From NCBI GenBank assembly GCA_946886275.1, contig CAMPIH010000055.1:1-13017 (forward strand): 13,017 nucleotides of DNA, given 5' to 3'. Positions within the stretch are counted from its first letter, which is position 1; each line of letters opens with the position of its first letter. Below the pieces are notes generated by a model. It worked only from the letters and a program-made list of their open reading frames with translations, was not told the origin of the DNA and did not search any database. Of this stretch, positions 1 through 5,429 are shown piece after piece. Position numbers and translations under genes: made by a program. Source of the stretch: an uncultured Sphingosinicella sp. GTDB taxonomy: Bacteria > Pseudomonadota > Alphaproteobacteria > Sphingomonadales > Sphingomonadaceae.

Positions 1-557
1 TCGTCGGCCGAGAAGAATTTGTCGCGCTCGACGTTCCGCTCGATCTCCTCGATCGGCTGGCCGGTATATTTGGCCATCAGCTCGTTCATCCGGTGGCGGA
101 TCCGAAGAATTTCCTTGGCCTGGATCTCGATGTCGCTGGCCATGCCTTGGGCTCCGCCGGAGGGCTGGTGGATCATGATCCTGGCGTTGGTGAGCGCCAC
201 CCGCATTCCGGGTTCGCCAGCGCAAAGCAGGAACGCCCCCATCGACGCTGCCTGCCCGACGCAGACGGTGCCGACGCGCGGCCGGATATATTGCATCGTG
301 TCGTGCATCGCCATGCCCGCCGTGACGACCCCGCCCGGCGAGTTGATGTACATGTAGATGTCCTTCTTCGGGTTCTCGCTCTCGAGATAGAGGAGCTGCG
401 CCGTCACCAGCGTCGCCATGTGATCCTCGACCGGGCCGGTGACGAACACGATCCGCTCGCGAAGCAGGCGGGAATAGATGTCGAAACTACGCTCGCCGCG
501 GTTCGACTGCTCGATGACGATGGGCACCAGCCCGTTCAAAATGTCTTCATGGTCCAT
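1..557 (-). CDS. clpP: ATP-dependent Clp protease proteolytic subunit ClpP (C-terminus cut by window edge)
   Basis: This is the serine peptidase subunit of the cytoplasmic Clp protease, a double seven-membered ring that degrades proteins fed to it by ClpX or ClpA. The first 185 codons are visible; the family is usually about 200-230 residues, so only the end is missing. The complete catalytic triad can be read: Ser105 in GQAASMGA, His130 in IMIHQPSGG and Asp179 in VERDKF, with the spacing of the E. coli enzyme (Ser97, His122, Asp171). The oxyanion and handle regions (MYINSPGG, residues 69-76) are intact. The start is the ATG at 557, giving MDHEDILNG before the conserved [20 protein letters not shown] segment. 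The Shine-Dalgarno is weak (CAGGA about 14 nt upstream). A small DksA-like gene lies upstream on the same strand, with a 116-bp gap holding a heat-shock-like promoter. clpX may follow beyond the window (inference). Confidence 0.97.
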   Translation of the reverse strand, partial: MDHEDILNGLVPIVIEQSNRGERSFDIYSRLLRERIVFVTGPVEDHMATLVTAQLLYLESENPKKDIYMYINSPGGVVTAGMAMHDTMQYIRPRVGTVCVGQAASMGAFLLCAGEPGMRVALTNARIMIHQPSGGAQGMASDIEIQAKEILRIRHRMNELMAKYTGQPIEEIERNVERDKFFSAD

Positions 558-595
558 GGCGGCGGATGAATCCTGTGGTTGGGTGATGGACCGCT

Positions 596-624
596 ACATC
601 GGAGGATCGGCGGGAAGGTTCAAG
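596..624 (-). promoter_or_regulatory. Candidate sigma-32 (RpoH) heat-shock promoter of clpP
   Basis: On the minus strand, CTTGAA (619-624) is followed after 16 nt by CCGATGT (596-602). This is close to the RpoH pattern CTTGAA with a downstream CCCCATNT or, in alphaproteobacteria, CYTATNT, with one mismatch to the latter. Transcription would start near 588-590, leaving a leader of about 30 nt before the clpP ATG at 557. clpP is a known RpoH target in E. coli and other proteobacteria, which makes the position plausible. The match was found by eye, so a chance occurrence cannot be excluded. Confidence 0.45.
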
Positions 625-636
625 CCCCGAGGCTCG

Positions 637-653
637 ATCCGGCGCTGCCGGAT
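637..653 (-). terminator. Short perfect hairpin between the DksA-like gene and clpP
   Basis: ATCCGGC and GCCGGAT form a perfect 7-bp stem around a 3-nt loop. It sits 20 bp past the stop of the DksA-like gene and just upstream of the proposed clpP promoter, as expected for a transcript end. There is no U-tract on either strand, so it may be only a weak or Rho-assisted terminator. Confidence 0.3.
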
Positions 654-673
654 TCGGGCCGGCCAGTGGCTGC

Positions 674-937
674 TCAGCGCAACTGGCTGTCCTTGCTGCC
701 GCGCCGGTTGATCCCCGATTCGACCCGTCGGGAATCGCGCTTGGCCTGGCACGTCACGCAGGTGCGGACGCCCGGAAGGGCAAGTCGCCGCCGCTCCGGA
801 ATGTCGTCGCCGCAAATCTGGCAATATTCGAGGCTCTCGCCCGCCGGAAGGGCGGCCCGCGCGCCGTTCACCGCATCGGCGATGCTGTCCTCGATCTGCT
901 GCTCGACCGCACCGTCGCGCGCCCATCCGCCGGCCAT
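674..937 (-). CDS. DksA/TraR-type C4 zinc-finger protein, YbiI-like (87 aa)
   Basis: This is a small cytoplasmic protein with one C4 zinc finger of the DksA/TraR family: Cys39 and Cys42 (YCQICGDDIP), then Cys60 and Cys63 (GVRTCVTCQ). At 87 residues it lacks the long coiled coil of true DksA. It resembles the uncharacterised E. coli YbiI, including its N-terminal pattern (MAxGWAxDxAV) and the very conserved end NRRGSKDSQLR. The start at 937 is fixed by a good Shine-Dalgarno (CAGGAG, 9 nt upstream) and by the family length; longer in-frame extensions to 1027 have no family support. Full DksA binds the RNA-polymerase secondary channel; whether short members do so is not established, so a role in transcription is only inferred. 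It lies upstream of clpP on the same strand, separated by a hairpin and a promoter candidate, so it is probably a separate unit. Confidence 0.9.
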   Translation of the reverse strand: MAGGWARDGAVEQQIEDSIADAVNGARAALPAGESLEYCQICGDDIPERRRLALPGVRTCVTCQAKRDSRRVESGINRRGSKDSQLR

Positions 938-1058
938 GGGAGGAAACTCCTGAATAATGTTCGATCTGAAATAGGCATCGGACCAGCGCCGTTCCAGCCG
1001 CTCCCGACCGGGCGACCTCACGCCCACGGCCGACCAACTCTAGTCCCATCAACGAACC

Positions 1059-1088
1059 AGCCCTCCCCCGCGGCAGCGAAGGAGGGCT
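1059..1088 (-). terminator. Hairpin after the secreted-protein gene, probable terminator
   Basis: AGCCCTCC (1059-1066) and GGAGGGCT (1081-1088) make a perfect 8-bp stem with a 14-nt loop. It begins 21 bp beyond the stop codon at 1110 on the minus strand. The position fits a terminator of the secreted-protein gene, although no clear U-run follows the stem. Confidence 0.45.
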
Positions 1089-1109
1089 GATGATGTCCGA
1101 CGTCGAAGA

Positions 1110-1559
1110 TCAGTCGGGAACGCCGACTTCGTAGGTCTGGATGCAATTGTCGGTGATGCTCGCCGTGCAGGCCGGATAGCTTTCGTCATCGGCATCGATC
1201 GTCTCGCCGGTCAGCGGATCGACGAGCGGACCGCCCATGCCGGTGCTCACCGTGCCGTTCCACCCCGCGGGAACGACCGCAGGATCGGAAATGACGGCGA
1301 TGCCGCGCGCATCGCGCTCCGGATTGGCATTGCTCGGCTGAACGACCGCGCCGCTCGCCGCGAACGTCGTCGGCATCGTGTGCGCCGTCGTCGTGTGAAC
1401 CGTGGTAACCGTCTCCTCTTCGACGTCGACATCGAGGTCGCCGTCCGGCTGAACGTCGACATCGAGTTCAGGCTGGGTGGTCGTCGTCGTATAGGTCGTG
1501 GTCTGGGCGATCGCCGTGCCGCTCAAAAGCAGCGCGATCGCAATGGCCGTGGTCCTCAT
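1110..1559 (-). CDS. Small secreted Thr/Asp-rich protein, function unknown (149 aa)
   Basis: I do not recognise a named family. Residues 1-19 form a clear Sec signal peptide (MRTTAIAIALLLSGTAIAQ) with an AIA-Q cleavage site, so the protein is periplasmic or outside the cell. The mature N-terminus is low complexity: a Thr-rich run (about 20-28), two acidic copies of a D-L/V-DVDV pattern (about 32-46) and a second Thr-rich run (about 51-61). The C-terminal third looks folded: GPLVDPLTGETIDADD, then a Cys pair, Cys131 and Cys139 in CTASITDNCIQTYE, that could form a disulfide. I associate similar Cys-x7-Cys ends with small sphingomonad secreted proteins, from memory. The ATG at 1559 has a strong upstream GAGGAG at normal spacing. 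It is flanked by a terminator-like hairpin downstream and a 233-bp non-coding gap upstream, so it is probably monocistronic. Confidence 0.85.
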   Translation of the reverse strand: MRTTAIAIALLLSGTAIAQTTTYTTTTTQPELDVDVQPDGDLDVDVEEETVTTVHTTTAHTMPTTFAASGAVVQPSNANPERDARGIAVISDPAVVPAGWNGTVSTGMGGPLVDPLTGETIDADDESYPACTASITDNCIQTYEVGVPD

Positions 1560-1792
1560 GCTCTCTACTCCTCTACATGCGTTGCGGGGCCGCGCCGCAG
1601 GCGCGCCCGGTCGCGGTCTCTGCCGCAGGCGAGGATGAAACGAGCGCCGCGCTTTCCTTATCCGTGAATAAGACGGACCGTGTCTCAGCCACGCCGGTCC
1701 GCAGGCAACATTTCGCAACCATTCGGCGCGTCACCCGACAAAGCGCCGCGCCAGATAGGGGCCAAAACGAAAGCGGTGTCGATTCCGGTCGC

Positions 1793-2206
1793 CTAGGAGA
1801 TAGCTGATCCAGGCGTCGGAGCCGGCCAGTCCGCTTCCGTCGGGAGGCCGTCCGAAAGATCGTAATAGTCGCCTTTATAGGCGGTGAAGATGTGCTTCTC
1901 CATCTTGGTCCCGGTCGGCGCGTCGAAGGCGCCCATGCCGATGGCGATCTTCTCGCGCCCGTCGGCATCCCAGAACAAGGCCGAACCGCAAACCGAGCAG
2001 AAGCCCCGCCGGACCCGCTGCGACGATCGATACCAGGTCAGCTTGTCCTCGCCCCTCACCTTCAGCTTCTCGCGAGGCACGTCGGTCGACGCCCAATAAT
2101 GGCCGGACTGGCGACGGCATTGGGTGCAATGACAGCCGTCGGGCGGGGACAGAGCGGCGTCGACTTCGAAGCTGATCTCGCCGCAAAGACAGGATCCCTT
2201 GTGCAT
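1793..2206 (-). CDS. GFA/CENP-V-family zinc protein (glutathione-dependent formaldehyde-activating-like, 137 aa)
   Basis: This is a Mss4-like fold protein of the GFA (CENP-V/GFA) family. The family is named after Gfa, proposed to condense formaldehyde with glutathione, but most members have no proven activity. The family cysteines are all visible: Cys6 and Cys8 (GSCLCGEISFEV), Cys25, Cys27 and Cys30 (CHCTQCRRQSG), and Cys70 and Cys73 (GFCSVCGSALFW). These form the structural and catalytic zinc sites. Its length is typical. The start at 2206 (MHKGSC) is supported by GAGGAG 8-9 nt upstream; extending to 2389 would add residues that do not fit the family. It is divergent from the membrane protein at 2392 with 185 bp between. 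No formaldehyde-oxidation genes are nearby, so the substrate is open. Confidence 0.92.
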   Translation of the reverse strand: MHKGSCLCGEISFEVDAALSPPDGCHCTQCRRQSGHYWASTDVPREKLKVRGEDKLTWYRSSQRVRRGFCSVCGSALFWDADGREKIAIGMGAFDAPTGTKMEKHIFTAYKGDYYDLSDGLPTEADWPAPTPGSAIS

Positions 2207-2391
2207 CTTTTTCTCTCCTCCCCCAATTCGGGTGAGCATGTGCCAACGATTCGTCCTTTGGCAACAAGGTGAGTCGCCGACAAAGCGAGACGATCTTGAA
2301 GGTCCGGCATCAGCCTTGCGCATCAGGTCCACCGGGTTCACAAATCGGATCCTGAAGTGAGTCAGCGTCCCGGTTTCCGAAGGGAGCATCT

Positions 2392-3117
2392 ATGGCCACG
2401 ATAGCAGCACCACAGGCACGTTGGCAGCGAGACCGGAAGTTCTTCACCGGCGTCGCTCTGGCCTGGGTCGTCGTCACGTTCATCGGCTTCGCACCGAGCT
2501 ATTATCTCGGAAGCTGGATGGGGGCGCGGCCGCTCGGACCGCTGGTGCACCTGCACGGAATCGTCTTCACCACCTGGATTCTGCTCTACTTGACCCAGAA
2601 CGGCCTGATCGCACTTGGTCGACCCGACATTCACCGTCGAAGCGGTGTTGCCACACTCATCTTCGCCCTGGTCGTTCTCGCCGTCGGAGTCGCCGTCGCC
2701 ATCGAAAGCGGGCGACTGGGTCATGGCCCGCCAACCCGGCACCAGCCGAGTTTCCTGGCTTACCCGCTCGCCAACATGGTGATGTTCGCGATCTTCACAT
2801 TGCTCGGCCTTCTCTATCGGAAGCGATCGGAATTCCATAAAAGGCTGATGTTCCTGGCGACACTCGGTCTGGTGATAACGCCACTGGCCCGTATCAGTCG
2901 GATGTCGGGTCTGCCTTTCGATCAACCGGCCATCGGCGGCATGATCCTCTCGGACCTTTTCGTCGCGGCGCTCGTGATATTCGACCTCAGGAGCCGGGGC
3001 AGGATCCACCCGGCGACCCTGTGGGCGGGTGGAGCCTATCTCGCGTCACAGCCGCTGAGGGTTGCTATCGGCAACAGCGAACCCTGGCAGGACTTCGCAA
3101 TCACTCTGATCGGCTGA
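2392..3117 (+). CDS. Polytopic inner-membrane protein with paired histidines, function unknown (241 aa)
   Basis: The protein has about six hydrophobic segments (approximately 17-37, 50-73, 86-103, 122-142, 152-168, 181-198) and belongs in the cytoplasmic membrane. Conserved-looking polar residues sit near the membrane edges: His53 and His55 (HLHG, start of the second segment), His81 (DIHRRSG, before the third), His149 (EFHKRLM, before the fifth) and Asp188. This layout recalls small haem- or quinone-associated membrane families such as cytochrome b561-like or DUF2306-type proteins, but I cannot place it firmly and no enzyme function should be assumed. The ATG at 2392 has GGGAG 6-7 nt upstream. 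It is divergent from the GFA gene and convergent with the GH43 gene, whose stop is only 27 bp away, so it is a single-gene unit. Confidence 0.85.
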   Translation: MATIAAPQARWQRDRKFFTGVALAWVVVTFIGFAPSYYLGSWMGARPLGPLVHLHGIVFTTWILLYLTQNGLIALGRPDIHRRSGVATLIFALVVLAVGVAVAIESGRLGHGPPTRHQPSFLAYPLANMVMFAIFTLLGLLYRKRSEFHKRLMFLATLGLVITPLARISRMSGLPFDQPAIGGMILSDLFVAALVIFDLRSRGRIHPATLWAGGAYLASQPLRVAIGNSEPWQDFAITLIG

Positions 3118-3144
3118 ATCCACCCGCATGACGGTGGCCGTCCC

Positions 3145-4287
3145 TTAGCGCGGCACACCGCCGACGACCCGCGGCCGCTCCAGGCCGTCAGGGCCCCTCT
3201 CCCACCGCAGCTGGCCGACATAGAGGCAGCGCTTGTGGATTCCCGCCTGCTCCCGGCCATCGGGATCGGCGTTCCAGCCGTGGAAGAACAGCCATGTCCG
3301 ACCGCGATGCTCGAGGAGCGACTGGTGGCCGGGGCCGATCAGCGGCGATTCGTCATGCGAGCGAAGAATGGGGTTGTCGCCGCGGTCACGGCAAGGACCG
3401 CGCGGGCTGGCGCAGCTGAGATAGGCGACGGCGTAATTGGCATTGCCGAAGAAGTTGCCCGAATAGAACAGGAAGTAGGAACGGCCCCGGCGGACCATCG
3501 TCGGCGCTTCGACCACCCGCCATTCCCAATCGTCATGCGCCTCCGGAGAATCATCGTTGGCGATCAGCCGTACCGGCGGCCCGAGCGCCGCCAGTCCGTC
3601 CGGGCTGAGGCCCTGCGCGTAGATCGCCGAGCCGGGTCCGCAGCAATTCCCGTCTTCCTTGTAATAGAGATAGAGGGCTCCGCCGGCGCCGTCGCGAAAG
3701 ACGCTGGCGTCGATCGTCCCGTTGGCGAATTCGGCGCAGACCAGCGGCGAATCCACGCCCTGGAACGGCCCTTCCGGCGAGTCCGCCACGGCCGTGCCGA
3801 GACAATGGCGCTGGCGCACCACCGGCCCTTCCGGCGGCGTTTCGGTGCGGGTCAGGGTGGCGTGGCGGGCATTGAAATAAAGCACGTAGCGGCCAGCGAT
3901 CGACTCGACTTCGGGCGCCCAGACCTGCGGATGATCGCGGTCGACCCAGGCTGGAAGATTGGCGGCTGGAAGCACCTCGGCCGGCGCCGACCAGTCGGCG
4001 AGATTGCGCGATCGGATGTGCTGGACATTGATCTGCGAGCGATCGAGCTGGGCGCCGGTGGCATAAGCGTGGAAGACGCCTTCGAACCGGGTGACGAACG
4101 GATCCGGGAAATTCCGGTCGAGGAGGAGCCGGGGCGAATCCGCACCGGCTGATCGGAGTGGGTTCTCGCCGGCCGCCTCACCCGGGCAGGGCGGCGCCTC
4201 CGCCGCAGGCTGCAGGGCGGCGCTCCCCGAAGCGAGGGAAAGGCTCGCGAGCGAGGCGAAAATCCTGACGATTCGAGACACCGGCAC
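3145..4287 (-). CDS. Secreted GH43-family glycoside hydrolase (380 aa)
   Basis: This is a five-bladed beta-propeller glycosidase of the GH43 type, whose known members act on arabinan, xylan side chains or galactan. The three catalytic carboxylates can be located: Asp62 in NFPDPFV (base), Asp193 in TIDASVFRD (pKa modulator) and Glu260 in VVEAPTMV (acid). Other family marks are WAPEV (123-127) and GPGHQSL (318-324). Residues 1-24 form a signal peptide. The protein has eight cysteines (34, 162, 184, 215, 216, 292, 299, 354), unusually many, suggesting disulfides in the periplasm. The start is a GTG at 4287 with no good Shine-Dalgarno; a GTG two codons later is an alternative. The GT2 gene ends 59 bp upstream, so the two are probably co-transcribed. 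No TonB receptor or sugar regulator lies nearby, so this is not a standard utilisation locus. Substrate unknown. Confidence 0.88.
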   Translation of the reverse strand: MPVSRIVRIFASLASLSLASGSAALQPAAEAPPCPGEAAGENPLRSAGADSPRLLLDRNFPDPFVTRFEGVFHAYATGAQLDRSQINVQHIRSRNLADWSAPAEVLPAANLPAWVDRDHPQVWAPEVESIAGRYVLYFNARHATLTRTETPPEGPVVRQRHCLGTAVADSPEGPFQGVDSPLVCAEFANGTIDASVFRDGAGGALYLYYKEDGNCCGPGSAIYAQGLSPDGLAALGPPVRLIANDDSPEAHDDWEWRVVEAPTMVRRGRSYFLFYSGNFFGNANYAVAYLSCASPRGPCRDRGDNPILRSHDESPLIGPGHQSLLEHRGRTWLFFHGWNADPDGREQAGIHKRCLYVGQLRWERGPDGLERPRVVGGVPR

Positions 4288-4346
4288 GCATTGCTAAACG
4301 CTTTTGGGCGGCGAACAACTCAGGTTCCTCGCGCGGCAGCTTTGGA

Positions 4347-5309
4347 TCAGGAAGGGCGCGGCTCCGGCGCCGCCGCTTCGCCCGGCGCGGGCAAGCTCAG
4401 ATAATGAAGGCGCCTGACCTCGCGCCGGCCGCGAACGACCGTGTCGAGGATCAATCCGCACATGAAGCTTAAGGCAGCGACGATCATCAGCCCGGTGGCG
4501 AGGATGGCTGTCGGGAATCTCGGCACGAGGCCCGTTTCGACATAGGTGATCGCAAGCGGCACCGTGAGAACCACGGCGAGCGCCGCGAGGAAAAGGCTGA
4601 AGCTGCCGTAGAACAGCACCGGCCGCTCGATCCGGAACAGATGGAGGATCGTCGTCATGATCCTCCAGCCGTCGCGATAGGTCGACAATTTCGAGGCCGA
4701 ACCCTCCGGCCGGGCGCCATAAGCGGTGACGATCTCGGCGACCGGCATCGCCAGCTCCAAAGCGTGGACGCTGATCTCGGTCTCGGTCTCGAAGCCTCGG
4801 GCAAGCGCCGGAAACGACTTGGCGAACCGCCTCGAAAACACCCGGTAGCCGGAGAAGATGTCGCTGAACGTCCGGCCAAAGAGGCTGGCCAGGAGACCGG
4901 TGAAGAGGCGGTTGCCAAGCCGGTGGCCGCGACGATAGGCCTCCTCCACCTCCGATTTTCGAGCGCCGACGACCATGTCGAGCTGCTCCTCGACAAGCCG
5001 TTTCACGAGCTCCGGCGCGGCGGCCGAATCGTAGGTCGAATCGCCGTCCGCCATGACGTAGATGTCCGCCTCCACGTCCGCGAACATGCGGCGCACGACA
5101 TGGCCCTTGCCCTGCATCCGCTCGGTCCGGACGATCGCGCCCGCTTCGGCGGCCACTTCGCGGGTCCGATCGCTGCTATTGTTGTCGTAGACGTAGATCG
5201 CCGCCCCCGGCAGCGACTCGCGAAAGCCGGCGACGGTCCGGGCGATCGCCGCTTCCTCGTTGTAGCAGGGCAGCAGAACCGCGATCCGCAGCTCTTTCAG
5301 GTCCGGCAT
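4347..5309 (-). CDS. Membrane-anchored family 2 glycosyltransferase (320 aa)
   Basis: This is a GT-A fold inverting glycosyltransferase that takes a nucleotide sugar, probably onto a lipid carrier. Family motifs: PCYNEE (14-19), DNNSSD (42-47) for nucleotide binding, the metal-binding DGD (88-90, in MADGDSTYD) and SDIFSGYRVFSRRF (149-162) in the acceptor region. Two transmembrane helices follow the catalytic domain (about 231-257 and 268-291), an arrangement shared with GtrB/DPM-type polyprenyl-phosphate glycosyltransferases. The last 20 residues are Pro/Ala/Glu rich. The ATG at 5309 is supported by GGGGGA 6 nt upstream. The gene is downstream of tig on the same strand, separated by 120 bp with a REP-like palindrome, and precedes the GH43 gene by 59 bp. 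A role in envelope polysaccharide or glycolipid synthesis is inferred; donor and acceptor are unknown. Confidence 0.92.
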   Translation of the reverse strand: MPDLKELRIAVLLPCYNEEAAIARTVAGFRESLPGAAIYVYDNNSSDRTREVAAEAGAIVRTERMQGKGHVVRRMFADVEADIYVMADGDSTYDSAAAPELVKRLVEEQLDMVVGARKSEVEEAYRRGHRLGNRLFTGLLASLFGRTFSDIFSGYRVFSRRFAKSFPALARGFETETEISVHALELAMPVAEIVTAYGARPEGSASKLSTYRDGWRIMTTILHLFRIERPVLFYGSFSLFLAALAVVLTVPLAITYVETGLVPRFPTAILATGLMIVAALSFMCGLILDTVVRGRREVRRLHYLSLPAPGEAAAPEPRPS

Positions 5310-5337
5310 TCACATCCCCCGCGGTTCGGCTCGAGCC

Positions 5338-5382
5338 TGTCGAAGGCTGCCCTCCTTTAGGAAGAAGGGAAGCGCTTCGACA
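5338..5382. repeat. Nested palindrome resembling a sphingomonad intergenic REP element
   Basis: TGTCGAA (5338-5344) and TTCGACA (5376-5382) are perfect inverted arms. Inside them CCCTCCTT (5350-5357) pairs with AAGAAGGG (5362-5369) at 7 of 8 positions, giving a long two-part hairpin. The left flank reads GGTTCGGCTCGAGCCTGTCGAAGG. Its GAGCCTGTCGAAG core is of the kind repeated many times between sphingomonad genes (recognised from memory). It sits in the tig-GT2 gap and could act as an mRNA-stabilising or attenuating structure. Confidence 0.55.
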
Positions 5383-5413
5383 ATCGCGAACTGACTTGCG
5401 CCGAGCAAACCCG

Positions 5414-5429
5414 CCCGGATCCGACCGGG
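5414..5429 (-). terminator. Small hairpin directly after the tig stop codon
   Basis: CCCGG (5414-5418) and CCGGG (5425-5429) can pair around a 6-nt loop immediately beyond the tig stop, with GGGCGGGTTTG following on the minus strand. The short stem and only three U residues make it a weak terminator candidate. Confidence 0.25.

Noticed and set aside
1741..1800. EcfG (general stress) promoter-like GGAAT ... CGTT on the minus strand upstream of the secreted-protein gene
   Set aside because: The spacing between the two blocks is about 12 nt, too short for the usual 16-17, and the -35 block is imperfect.
1577..1807. A 76-codon frame on the plus strand in the gap between the secreted-protein and GFA genes
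   Set aside because: No ribosome site, no recognisable sequence, and it extends into the GFA gene on the other strand.
2362..3009. A 215-codon open frame on the minus strand
   Set aside because: Antisense to the membrane-protein gene; the translation is highly charged and implausible compared with the clean membrane segments on the plus strand.
3235..4152. A 305-codon open frame on the plus strand
   Set aside because: Antisense to the GH43 gene, which has signal peptide and catalytic residues.
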